Translations under genes and position numbers: made by a program
The notes under the pieces: model-generated
The model's input: the letters and a program-made list of their open reading frames with translations, nothing else
Told to the model about the DNA's origin: nothing
Databases searched by the model: none
DNA from: UBA1181 sp963626555
GTDB taxonomy: Bacteria > Bacteroidota > Bacteroidia > Bacteroidales > Paludibacteraceae
DNA length: 14,269 bases
Assembly: GCA_963626555.1 (NCBI GenBank)
Contig: CAVFXQ010000051.1
Span: 1-14,269, forward strand
Reading direction: 5' to 3'
Part shown: positions 6,929-13,674 of the stretch, piece by piece
How the letters are laid out: every line of letters begins with the position of its first letter
Position numbering within the stretch: position 1 is the stretch's first letter

Positions 6929-7513
6929 ATGTTTGTCTCTGCTGACTTTTCTAATTCAGATCGTATAGTTCTGGGTGTTGACCCAGGAACGAATGTTATG
7001 GGCTATGGTGTCGTTAGAATAGAGGGAAGAAAGATTGAATATGTCGCTATGGGTATTGTTGATATGAGAAAAATTGATGATCCCTACTTGAAATTAAAGA
7101 CTATACATAACAAGACGATTGAGATAATTGAGGAATTCCTGCCTGATGAGTTTGCCATAGAGGCGCAATTTTTCGGAAAGAATGTGCAGTCTATGCTAAA
7201 GTTAGGTCGTGCCCAAGGGGTGGCTATATCGGCTGCGTTGCAGAGAGATCTTCCTATTGCCGAGTATGCACCATTGAAGGTAAAGATGGCGATTACGGGT
7301 AACGGCTCGGCTTCGAAAGAACAGGTGGCAAAGATGTTGCAGAGTCTGCTCCATATTCCGAAGGAGGATTTGGAAACGAAGTATGATGCTACGGATGCGC
7401 TTGCTATTGCGCTTTGCCACTATTATGAGACGAATTCACCTGTAAAAGGGGAAAAATTCAGTAGTTGGGCTGATTTTGCCACAAAGAATGAGAGTCGGGT
7501 TCATAAAAAGTAA
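6929..7513 (+). CDS. ruvC: Crossover junction endodeoxyribonuclease RuvC
   Basis: RuvC cuts Holliday junctions together with the RuvAB branch-migration motor during recombination and repair. From the ATG at 6929 the protein has 194 residues, the family's usual length. The four acidic catalytic residues are visible: Asp18 in GVDPGT, Glu78 in AIEAQFFGKN, and Asp153 and Asp156 in YDATDALAIA. Their spacing matches E. coli D7/E66/D138/D141. An in-frame ATG at 6899 would add ten residues (PITHQYCSS...) that do not look like the family's beginning, so I prefer 6929. The 9-base word CTCATCAAT occurs twice just before this start (6909-6917 and 6922-6930). azlC begins 22 bases after the stop, probably in one transcript, though the functions are unrelated. 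Confidence 0.95.
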   Translation: MFVSADFSNSDRIVLGVDPGTNVMGYGVVRIEGRKIEYVAMGIVDMRKIDDPYLKLKTIHNKTIEIIEEFLPDEFAIEAQFFGKNVQSMLKLGRAQGVAISAALQRDLPIAEYAPLKVKMAITGNGSASKEQVAKMLQSLLHIPKEDLETKYDATDALAIALCHYYETNSPVKGEKFSSWADFATKNESRVHKK

Positions 7514-7535
7514 ACAAAATGAACAGACTGATGAA

Positions 7536-8231
7536 ATGAGTACAAAAAAAGAGGCTTTTCGATTGGCTTTTCAGCGTTCTTTGCCTGTGATGACGGGTTA
7601 CGGACTTTTAGGAACGGCGTATGGTGTGTATATGCACAATCTTGGTTTCGGATTCTTTTATCCGATGATGATGGCAATGCTTATTTACGCGGGTTCGGTA
7701 GAGTTTTTGGTGGGAAACTTGCTGCTGGGGAGTTTCAATCCGATGCAGACATTCTTTTTGACGCTTATTGTCAACGCTCGTCATCTTTTTTACGGCCTTT
7801 CATTGCTTGACAAATACAAAGGTTTCGGGTGGAAGAAGTTTTTCCTGATTTTCGGTTTGACAGACGAAACTTTTGCGGTAGTAAAATCGACATCTGACCT
7901 TCCTGAAAATATAGATAAAGGCTGGTTTTATCTGTTTCTCACATGGTTGGACGAGAGTTATTGGGTGATTGGAGCTACTTTCGGTGGATTGTTGGCGCCG
8001 TTGCTCACTTTCGATATGAGGGGCATTGATTTTGTCCTAACGGCGATGTTCGTGGCAATCTTCACTGATAATTGGTTGCGAGAGAGCGACCATCGTTCTT
8101 CGTTCATTGGATTGATAATCTGCATTTTGGGAGTTTTGCTTTTTGGCACGGAAAATTTCATCATTCCGAGTCTTTGTGCCATCCTTTTGATATTAACATT
8201 GCTTCGAAAATCGATAGAACCAAACGTGTAA
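7536..8231 (+). CDS. azlC: AzlC family branched-chain amino acid exporter, large subunit
   Basis: AzlC with AzlD forms an inner-membrane exporter for branched-chain amino acids and their analogues (characterised in Bacillus as AzlCD and in Corynebacterium as BrnFE). The protein is 231 residues from the ATG at 7536. Conserved family features are PVMTGYGLLGTAYG near residues 17-30, the YAGSVEFLVGNLL segment, NARHLFYGLSLL and LTDETFAV. Five to six hydrophobic segments are readable. The upstream extension of this frame starts inside ruvC and is not needed. It is followed after four bases by azlD, which is the normal pairing and suggests coupled translation. Confidence 0.93.
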   Translation: MSTKKEAFRLAFQRSLPVMTGYGLLGTAYGVYMHNLGFGFFYPMMMAMLIYAGSVEFLVGNLLLGSFNPMQTFFLTLIVNARHLFYGLSLLDKYKGFGWKKFFLIFGLTDETFAVVKSTSDLPENIDKGWFYLFLTWLDESYWVIGATFGGLLAPLLTFDMRGIDFVLTAMFVAIFTDNWLRESDHRSSFIGLIICILGVLLFGTENFIIPSLCAILLILTLLRKSIEPNV

Positions 8232-8235
8232 TGCT

Positions 8236-8559
8236 ATGACCTTATCTCAGGAAATCATCACTATCGGTGTTGCAATGATTGCAACTGTCATCACAAGATT
8301 TGCACCTTTTGCTGTCTTTCGTGCCTCAAAACCGACTCCGAAATATATTACTTATTTGGGTAAGGTTTTGCCTGCCGCTGTTTTTGCGTTTTTGGTTGTC
8401 TACTGTCTTCGGAATGTAAATTTATTTGAGGGTAGCCGAGGTGTGCCTGAGATAGTGGCGACACTTTTCACTGTCTTCATTCATGTCTGGAAGCGTGATA
8501 TGATGCTTTCAATTGGTGTTGGGACGCTCTGCTATATGATTCTGATTCGTGTGTTGTAA
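8236..8559 (+). CDS. azlD: AzlD family branched-chain amino acid exporter, small subunit
   Basis: This is a 107-residue membrane protein with about four hydrophobic segments. Family marks are ITRFAPFAVF in the first loop, KVLPAAVFAFLVVYCL in the centre and a positively charged WKRDMMLSIGVGTL before the last segment. It is the obligate partner of AzlC and is separated from it by four bases. It is the last gene of the plus-strand unit and converges with the lolB-like gene. The intervening hairpin has its T run on the minus-strand side, so no clear plus-strand terminator is visible. Confidence 0.9.
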   Translation: MTLSQEIITIGVAMIATVITRFAPFAVFRASKPTPKYITYLGKVLPAAVFAFLVVYCLRNVNLFEGSRGVPEIVATLFTVFIHVWKRDMMLSIGVGTLCYMILIRVL

Positions 8560-8565
8560 AGAAAA

Positions 8566-8593
8566 AGCCCGCGAAATTTCATCTTCGGGGGCT
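8566..8593 (-). terminator. Intrinsic terminator of the lolA/lolB-like unit
   Basis: Arms AGCCCGCGAA and TTCGGGGGCT form a 10-bp stem with one mismatch and an 8-base loop. On the minus strand it is followed by five T. It lies 40 bases past the stop of the lipoprotein gene ending at 8634. Confidence 0.78.
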
Positions 8594-8633
8594 GGGAGAT
8601 TAGCGCAGAATGCTACGAACATGAAGGAATGAT

Positions 8634-9317
8634 TTAGTTTTCCATTCGTGTCATAACCATTTTTAGCCCTAATTTAGGGTGTTCGATTGTTACGATGTCA
8701 TCGTTCATGACAGCGGACATGCGTGTGATGGAACTACCATTCTCAATCATACGCACCCACTCTCCGTCTTTTGCAACGACCAAGTAGTTCGCACTGCCAT
8801 CGTCAGCTTTCAGTCTGTAGCCCGCCGAAACGATTTGTTGCGGTTCGTGGTTTTTTGTCACTTTGTGGTGTGCTACCTGGTATAAAACCCCCTTTATTTT
8901 ATTCTTCAGATTGAGCATCAAAATGCTCCTAAAATCTTTCTCTAAGATTTTCAGCACCATCTTTTTGTTCATCTGTTCTATGCAACTGTTTACGATGAAC
9001 TCTGTTTGGGAGATGGTGAAATCGAATAAGGTCATCCCGAAAGTAGTCATCATCACCATTCGATAATGACCTGGTGTCTCTTCCGTCATTCCTATCACTC
9101 CCGCCATAGAGTTGTTCTTATAGTCAATTTGCGCTGTGTAATAGCGGGATTCTTGTAGACTATCAAACACTGGGAGAAGGTTGGAACGTGGCACAACTAC
9201 ACTTCCTGAGGGAGTCATCCCTTTGTTTCGAAAAAATTTAGGAGTGCAGCTTGCCTGTATTGTAACGAGTGCAACGCCTGTTACAATTGATAGGAGAATT
9301 TTTGTTTTTTTCTTCAC
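8634..9317 (-). CDS. LolB-like outer-membrane lipoprotein next to lolA
   Basis: The 227-residue lipoprotein starts with GTG. The signal ends at Cys24 (IQASC) and no later start would keep it, which fixes the start. The mature protein is rich in beta strands, with an incomplete-barrel look: YYTAQIDYKNNSMAGVIGM, MMTTFGMTLFDFTI and MVLKILEKDFRSILML. In my reading it resembles the LolB/DUF4292-type lipid-binding fold, and the small lipoproteins that accompany LolA homologues in aryl polyene and flexirubin clusters. It begins 13 bases after the lolA-like stop, so the two are co-transcribed. The likely role is to receive a lipid or lipoprotein cargo from the LolA-like carrier at the outer membrane. 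Classical LolB is not usual in Bacteroidetes, so the assignment is by fold impression and context only. Confidence 0.62.
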   Translation of the reverse strand: MKKKTKILLSIVTGVALVTIQASCTPKFFRNKGMTPSGSVVVPRSNLLPVFDSLQESRYYTAQIDYKNNSMAGVIGMTEETPGHYRMVMMTTFGMTLFDFTISQTEFIVNSCIEQMNKKMVLKILEKDFRSILMLNLKNKIKGVLYQVAHHKVTKNHEPQQIVSAGYRLKADDGSANYLVVAKDGEWVRMIENGSSITRMSAVMNDDIVTIEHPKLGLKMVMTRMEN

Positions 9318-9330
9318 TGTGTGATTCTTT

Positions 9331-9978
9331 TTATCTTACAGAGAAGACGGAGTTCGCAATGCGCTTATTGAACTCTTTGTTAGAGAACGTGTATTCTGTA
9401 TAGTCATTCTTCTGCTGACCTTTCTTCAAAGGTTCTATCATCTTCATTTTTTCGACGGAGAAATCTTTTTTGTTCAATGTCAAGTAGACTTGCTGTGCGA
9501 ACTTTTGAATGTCGGCTGACTGTGGTGTGATTTTCACAATATAGTTGTCGGCATCTTGAAAGAACTCTAATTTGTAGTTTGCGCCGATATTAGCAATGTC
9601 GCCACTCATACAGGCGGTGATTACCTTTTTGAGTTCTGCGGCCATGGGGTTGGCAGAAGCGTCCATTGAGTTCTTTTTCCCGTTCATCTCCATAACAAGC
9701 TTATTGCCATTCATCGTCATGTTTTGCTTGAAAGGCTTTTGATACTCCAATTTTACCTTGTCGTGCTTCTCGTAGTAAAATTTCCCGCTTGATATCATGC
9801 TGTTGGACATAACAGACATGTATTTCTCTTGAGTAAAGTTGCTTTCTATAGAAGAGACCTTAGAAGCCGCTTCTTGCATTTTACTTTTCAGTGCAGCTAC
9901 GTCTGCAACGGCTGTTTGTGCCAACGATATTGCTATTGAAGCGGTGAATGTTATTAATAATACTATTATTTTCTTCAT
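9331..9978 (-). CDS. lolA: LolA-like periplasmic carrier protein
   Basis: LolA-family proteins carry hydrophobic cargo (lipoproteins, or in pigment clusters probably the aryl polyene lipid) through the periplasm. The ATG at 9978 gives 215 residues with a cleavable signal peptide (cleavage near SLAQ/TAVA). A longer frame to 9996 would begin with TTG and is not preferred, because A-rich sequence typical of this phylum precedes the ATG at 9978. Family features are SNFTQEKYMSVMSN, then SSGKFYYEKHDKVKLEYQKP, MNGNKLVM and YLTLNKKDF, which form the half-barrel. It is the first gene of a two-gene unit with the LolB-like lipoprotein. A very good promoter lies at 10045-10075. It could be the housekeeping LolA or a pathway-specific paralogue; its place beside an ammonia-lyase and FabG favours the latter. 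Confidence 0.85.
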   Translation of the reverse strand: MKKIIVLLITFTASIAISLAQTAVADVAALKSKMQEAASKVSSIESNFTQEKYMSVMSNSMISSGKFYYEKHDKVKLEYQKPFKQNMTMNGNKLVMEMNGKKNSMDASANPMAAELKKVITACMSGDIANIGANYKLEFFQDADNYIVKITPQSADIQKFAQQVYLTLNKKDFSVEKMKMIEPLKKGQQKNDYTEYTFSNKEFNKRIANSVFSVR

Positions 9979-10044
9979 ACTAATTTCTTTTTTCAAGTTT
10001 TATTCTGTTCGTCAGTACTCGTTTTTTTGTTGGATTTGACTTGC

Positions 10045-10075
10045 CAAAAGTAGAAAAAAAAAGGTGATACACAAA
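10045..10075 (-). promoter_or_regulatory. Promoter of the lolA/lolB-like unit
   Basis: On the minus strand, TTTG (10072-10075) is followed after exactly 19 bases by TACTTTTG (10045-10052), a full match to the Bacteroidetes promoter pattern. The -33 TTTG lies in the loop of the terminator hairpin that ends the upstream fabG unit. The leader to the ATG at 9978 would be about 60 bases. Confidence 0.72.
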
Positions 10076-10091
10076 GCATCACCTTTTTTTT
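10055..10091. terminator. Intrinsic terminator after fabG, overlapping the lolA promoter
   Basis: A 14-bp perfect stem (A-run plus AAGGTGAT on the left, ATCACC plus T-run on the right) encloses a 9-base loop. The A and T runs make it symmetrical, so it can act on both strands. It separates fabG (stop at 10111) from lolA. Confidence 0.82.
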
Positions 10092-10110
10092 CGTATGTTT
10101 TGCCGACAGA

Positions 10111-10839
10111 TTAGGTGTAAAGTCCACCATTGACAGCTATGATTTGACCTGTGATATAAGAGGCTGCGTCTGATACTAAGAATCCTACAGTGGCGGCGAT
10201 TTCTTCAGGCTCACCGAAACGCTTCATTGGAATTTGTGCTTTCAAGTTGGCCTCGTCCAAATCGGCGGTCATGTCTGTGCGGACATATCCCGGTGCCACG
10301 GCGTTGACGGTTACTCCCTTGCGAGCTACTTCCTGAGCTAAGGCTTTAGTCGCCGACATGACAGCACCTTTGGCAGCAGAGTAGTTAGTTTGTCCTGGCA
10401 ATCCCATCTGTCCAGAAAGGGAAACCATATTGACGATACGACCGTTCTTTTTCTTCAACATTGGTTGCAATACGGAGCGAGTGGTATACATGAATCCGTT
10501 CAGGCTTGTGTCTAACACTTTTTCCCAGTCTTCGTTGGTCATCCAGATCAAGAGGCTGTCGCGACGTACTCCTGCGTTGTTCACCAAACACTCGATGTAT
10601 TCCCCCTCGTGGGATTCCTGCCAGTCAGTGATTGCCTTTTCTACCTCGCCTGCGTTGGCAACGTCAAACTTCATTATTTCACCGTTAGACCCCTTTTCGC
10701 GCACCATCTTCAATGTGTTCAAGGCTTCTGCCTCGTTCGATTGGTAGTTGATGATGACGTAGTAGCCCATCTCGGCTAATTTTATTGCGCATGCACGACC
10801 GATGCCGCGTGATGCTCCTGTAACTAATGCTACTTTCAT
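10111..10839 (-). CDS. fabG: 3-oxoacyl-ACP reductase (FabG-type SDR)
   Basis: This NADPH-dependent short-chain dehydrogenase should reduce a 3-ketoacyl-ACP to the 3-hydroxy form during chain elongation. Its 242 residues show the classical order: TGASRGIG at 7-14 (cofactor binding), FDV at 58-60, NNAG at 87-90, and the catalytic set Ser140, Tyr153, Lys157 in VSLSGQMGLPGQTNYSAAKG. It ends with the usual YITGQIIAVNGG. It starts 20 bases after the META lipoprotein and belongs to the ammonia-lyase unit. No FabD, FabF or ACP gene is adjacent, unlike a housekeeping fabG locus. The neighbour making a cinnamate-type starter suggests service in aryl polyene-type elongation; that is inference. The enzyme class itself is secure. 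Confidence 0.92.
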   Translation of the reverse strand: MKVALVTGASRGIGRACAIKLAEMGYYVIINYQSNEAEALNTLKMVREKGSNGEIMKFDVANAGEVEKAITDWQESHEGEYIECLVNNAGVRRDSLLIWMTNEDWEKVLDTSLNGFMYTTRSVLQPMLKKKNGRIVNMVSLSGQMGLPGQTNYSAAKGAVMSATKALAQEVARKGVTVNAVAPGYVRTDMTADLDEANLKAQIPMKRFGEPEEIAATVGFLVSDAASYITGQIIAVNGGLYT

Positions 10840-10859
10840 CTATTAATATTTTTCCTTGA

Positions 10860-11282
10860 TTATTTTAAAACGAATTTTAAAATGGCGGTGTTTTTCCCAT
10901 CCAACAAAAGAAGTGTGTCTCCTGCAAAATTAAATGCACTAACATCTTCCAACGCATCAACGTATTTTTGCTCTAAGTCGCCATCCAAACACATCATTCG
11001 TGTCATTGCTCCGTTCTCTATTTTAAGGCTTGCTCCGTTTTGTTTGAATGGAGCGTTGAGAATATTGCAGCCAGCGTTACCTTGTGTTTCTTTACTTGAT
11101 TTGTCGAAATTGATGTAGGCTCCATCTTCCTTGTAGGCAGGTACTTCTCCACGGATTTCAACTACGCGCCATTCACCAGCATACAGTTTGGACTCGTCGA
11201 CTGTCGCTTTTTGTGAACCACATGCCGCCAACGTTCCTGCAATTGAAAGCAAAGCAATTATCTGTTTCTTCATTGTCTTCAT
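10860..11282 (-). CDS. META/HslJ-domain lipoprotein
   Basis: This is a 140-residue lipoprotein with LAAC lipobox (Cys21). The mature part is a single META domain: AGEWRVVEIRG at the start, GNAGCNILNAPFKQNG in the centre and the TRMMC strand that follows. These match the GxxGCNxxxG...TrMaC pattern of the family, which includes E. coli HslJ, a heat-inducible protein linked to novobiocin resistance. The reading frame extends to a TTG at 11294 inside the ammonia-lyase gene. The ATG at 11282 (four bases after that gene's stop) or at 11273 is the likely start. The gene is sandwiched between the ammonia-lyase and fabG in one unit. Its role in that pathway is unknown; an envelope-stress or periplasmic folding function is possible. 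Confidence 0.83.
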   Translation of the reverse strand: MKTMKKQIIALLSIAGTLAACGSQKATVDESKLYAGEWRVVEIRGEVPAYKEDGAYINFDKSSKETQGNAGCNILNAPFKQNGASLKIENGAMTRMMCLDGDLEQKYVDALEDVSAFNFAGDTLLLLDGKNTAILKFVLK

Positions 11283-11286
11283 ATTT

Positions 11287-12852
11287 TTATTCAATGTCGG
11301 TGTTGATTAACTCGTCTAAGTCTTTCTCTCTCAAGTATTTCTCCATCCTGGCGATATCTTCATACTTGGTCGTGTCGTCTACGAATTTAGGGAAGAATGC
11401 ACGAATATCATCGTAAATCTCTTTTGAATTAGATGCCAATTTAGAAGAAATATCCAAACAGTCAATGGCTTGAACGATAGACATAAAGTGGATAGACATT
11501 ACTTGGAAGGCGTTTTCTATAACACGTTTGGCCAACAACGCAGAGTTCGTTCCCATGCTCACAATGTCTTGATTATCATTGTTGTTAGGAATAGAGTGAA
11601 CATACATTGGATTAGAAAGCGTTTGGCACTCGGCTGTTGTCGAAGTGGCTGTAAACTGGCAGGCTTGCATGCCATAGTTCAATCCTAAAACGCCCATGTT
11701 GACGAATGGAGGAAGAATACCGTTGATGCGGTCGTGGTACAAGTAGTTCATCTGACGCTCCATCAACATAGTCAACTTAGTAATTGCGATTTTTAGTTTA
11801 TCCATCTCAAATGAGATGTAATCTCCGTGGAAGTTTCCGCCGTGGTAGACATTTCTGTCTTCTGCGCTTACGATTGGGTTGTCTGTGGCAGAGTTGACTT
11901 CGTATTCCAAAACCTCACCTGTATTGCGAAGCGCCTCATAGATAGGACCTAAGATTTGTGGGATGCAACGCAATGAGTAATAGGGTTGCACTTTATGTTT
12001 GAAAACGGATTCTGTATGTCCGCCGTTGTATAATTCGTCTTCACGATTGAGCATGCGTTGGCTGTCTTCGCTCCAATCTCTCATCAGTTCGGCAATGATG
12101 CTTTGACCTTGTTGGTGACGAACGGTGTTCAACGTTTCGTTCATGAAATCGTCGTAGGAAGAGGCTATTTCGTTGACCATTACAGAGGCGATGATAGCCC
12201 AGGTGAGCAAACGGTTAGCCTCAAAGAAATTGACTAATCCGATACCTGTCATGAAAGAAGTTCCGTTTGTAACAGAAAGTCCCTCGCGAATGTGGATTCC
12301 CATTGGCTTGAGACCTAATTCGTCCAGTACATCTTTGGTAGGTTGAAATTTGTCTTTGTAAAACACTTGACCTTCGCCGATGAGGGTAAGAGCCATGTGG
12401 GCAAGCTGAACTAAGTCGCCACTCGCACCCACGCTACCATGTTCCGGAATGAACGGATAAATGTCATTGTTGATGAATTCTGTGATTAGTTTCACCAATT
12501 CGGGGTGAACGCCCGACATTCCTTGAATAAAAGTGCCGACGCGAGCAATCATAGCCGCTTTGACGTAGATGTTGGGCAGTGGTTTGCCTGCGCCTGCCGA
12601 GTGGCTACGGATGATGTTGTATTGAAGTTGCTCTCGTTCATCGTCGCTCACACGATATTGAGCCATCGGCCCAAAACCAGTGTTGATTCCGTAAATGACA
12701 CGATCTTTTGAGAAATTTTTCAAAAAATTGAAACTTTTCTGCACCGTGTCAAAGATTTCTTTTGTGAATGCAACTTTACGTCCGCTGTACAAAATCTCCT
12801 TAATATCGGAGAGATAGATATAGTCTAATTTGTCGTTGTTTGAATTGCTCAT
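11287..12852 (-). CDS. Aromatic amino acid ammonia-lyase, probably tyrosine ammonia-lyase
   Basis: It belongs to the MIO-dependent histidine/phenylalanine/tyrosine ammonia-lyase superfamily, which eliminates ammonia to give an arylacrylate. The 521 residues show YGINTGFGPMA with catalytic Tyr54, RSHSAGAGKPL (His84 in the substrate pocket) and GASGDL with Ala143-Ser144-Gly145, which form the MIO cofactor. They also show HGGNFHGDYIS and SIPNNNDNQD near the active site. The pocket residues look like histidine ammonia-lyase, but the same RSHS motif and long stretches elsewhere agree with what I remember of the Flavobacterium johnsoniae tyrosine ammonia-lyase from the flexirubin cluster. No hutU, hutI or other histidine-degradation gene is adjacent. 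Expected product: 4-coumarate as starter for an aryl polyene-type lipid. It leads the unit with the META lipoprotein and fabG. Substrate choice between Tyr and His is inferred, not proven. Confidence 0.85.
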   Translation of the reverse strand: MSNSNNDKLDYIYLSDIKEILYSGRKVAFTKEIFDTVQKSFNFLKNFSKDRVIYGINTGFGPMAQYRVSDDEREQLQYNIIRSHSAGAGKPLPNIYVKAAMIARVGTFIQGMSGVHPELVKLITEFINNDIYPFIPEHGSVGASGDLVQLAHMALTLIGEGQVFYKDKFQPTKDVLDELGLKPMGIHIREGLSVTNGTSFMTGIGLVNFFEANRLLTWAIIASVMVNEIASSYDDFMNETLNTVRHQQGQSIIAELMRDWSEDSQRMLNREDELYNGGHTESVFKHKVQPYYSLRCIPQILGPIYEALRNTGEVLEYEVNSATDNPIVSAEDRNVYHGGNFHGDYISFEMDKLKIAITKLTMLMERQMNYLYHDRINGILPPFVNMGVLGLNYGMQACQFTATSTTAECQTLSNPMYVHSIPNNNDNQDIVSMGTNSALLAKRVIENAFQVMSIHFMSIVQAIDCLDISSKLASNSKEIYDDIRAFFPKFVDDTTKYEDIARMEKYLREKDLDELINTDIE

Positions 12853-12874
12853 TAATTTTTCTTTTTAGGTTCTG

Positions 12875-12882
12875 CAAAAGTA
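12875..12882 (-). promoter_or_regulatory. Candidate -7 element for the ammonia-lyase unit
   Basis: The minus strand reads TACTTTTG here, an exact TAnnTTTG match and the same octamer as the lolA promoter; both have a following G/C and an upstream T-run. No TTTG is found at the right distance upstream. The leader would be about 16 bases. Confidence 0.5.
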
Positions 12883-12900
12883 GAAAAAAAAACAAGAAAG

Positions 12901-12934
12901 AAGCCTTTCCCCACTAATAAGCGAGAAAAGGCTT
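12901..12934 (-). terminator. Intrinsic terminator after the Cys-rich lipoprotein gene
   Basis: AAGCCTTT (12901-12908) pairs with AAAGGCTT (12927-12934). The minus strand continues into a long T-rich run that also forms the upstream part of the ammonia-lyase promoter region. It isolates the ammonia-lyase unit from the gene ending at 12963. Confidence 0.72.
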
Positions 12935-12962
12935 TTATTAAAAATTAATATCAAAACAAAAA

Positions 12963-13514
12963 TCACTTCTGCTCTGGTGCGGGACCTTGAGGACATCTTT
13001 CAGGCTCTCCTGCAGGACATTTAGGGTTGTCTCCCTTAGGTCCTTTGCAACAAGGACGGTCTTTGGGACCTTGAGGTCCTTTGGGACGGTCGCATTTAGG
13101 GCCACGCTTGCCGCAGCAAGACTTCATATCAATTAATTGTTTCTGCTCTTCAACAGAGAGATTGTCAAAATCTGCCCACTTCTGTTCAAACTCTGCTTTC
13201 TTAGCAGCTTTCTCGGCTTCTCGGGCATCAATTTCTGCCTTACGCTCTTTCAAAAGAGCTTTCTGCTCGTCTACTGAGAGACTATCAAATTTTGCCCACT
13301 TCTCGAATCGAGCCTTCTGCTCTGGAGTCATATCTGGGCAATCCTCGGGTCCACAACCTTCTTGGAATGGACAACCTTGAGGCCCACGAGGCTCATCTCT
13401 ACACTCCTTCTTATCACCACAAGGCTTATCTCCTTTCTTATCGCAGTTGCAACAAGAAGTTGCAAAGAATGCCCCCATCACGCATGCAGACACCAATACT
13501 AATAATTTTCTCAT
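12963..13514 (-). CDS. Cysteine-rich lipoprotein with internal helical repeat
   Basis: This 183-residue protein is not a family I recognise. A signal peptide ends at Cys21 (ATSC), immediately followed by Cys22 and Cys24, so it should be a lipoprotein. The mature part has three zones. Residues 21-60 form a Cys/Pro/Gly-rich zone with eight Cys. Residues 64-131 contain two copies of a charged helical unit (FEKWAKFDSLSVDEQKALL and EFEQKWADFDNLSVEEQKQL, about 40 residues apart). Residues 133-174 form a second zone with seven Cys and GPKGD-like, collagen-resembling Gly-Pro steps. Fifteen Cys in the mature protein suggest metal binding or many disulfides. It has its own candidate promoter (TACGTTTG on the minus strand) and its own terminator, so it is probably a single-gene unit. 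The helical unit could bind metal, peptidoglycan or a partner; this is unknown. Confidence 0.78.
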   Translation of the reverse strand: MRKLLVLVSACVMGAFFATSCCNCDKKGDKPCGDKKECRDEPRGPQGCPFQEGCGPEDCPDMTPEQKARFEKWAKFDSLSVDEQKALLKERKAEIDAREAEKAAKKAEFEQKWADFDNLSVEEQKQLIDMKSCCGKRGPKCDRPKGPQGPKDRPCCKGPKGDNPKCPAGEPERCPQGPAPEQK

Positions 13515-13566
13515 ATCGTCTTATTTTTTAGAATGAATGACAACAGACTCAAATGAATCTGAATAG

Positions 13567-13574
13567 CAAACGTA
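13567..13574 (-). promoter_or_regulatory. Candidate -7 element for the Cys-rich lipoprotein
   Basis: The minus strand reads TACGTTTG, matching TAnnTTTG. No clear TTTG is visible about 20 bases upstream. The leader would be about 45 bases. Confidence 0.4.
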
Positions 13575-13674
13575 TAAAAATGCTTGTTATTGCATAGAGG
13601 GATAGACCAATATCTGAGAAATGACGACTAATGAGAACAGAGAGTCCATTTTGATTCTCAGTTATAAAATGAAT

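Noticed and set aside
10430..10747. Plus-strand open frame of 105 codons inside fabG
   Set aside because: It is antisense to an intact SDR gene with all catalytic residues; the frame is a by-product of its codon use.
11287..12852. Histidine ammonia-lyase (hutH) of a histidine utilisation operon
   Set aside because: No urocanase, imidazolonepropionase or formiminotransferase gene is nearby, and the overall sequence follows the flexirubin-type tyrosine enzyme as I remember it. The His-like pocket motif keeps this from being certain.
13081..13380. Plus-strand open frame of 99 codons with Ser/Arg/Phe-rich repeats
   Set aside because: It is the complement of the repeated helical unit of the Cys-rich lipoprotein; the repeats are inherited from the real gene.
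13614..13661. CTGAGAA...TTCTCAG inverted repeat downstream of the FHA-to-lipoprotein gap as a terminator
   Set aside because: The arms are 7 bp, 34 bases apart, with a competing 6-bp alternative and no T tract; too weak to annotate.
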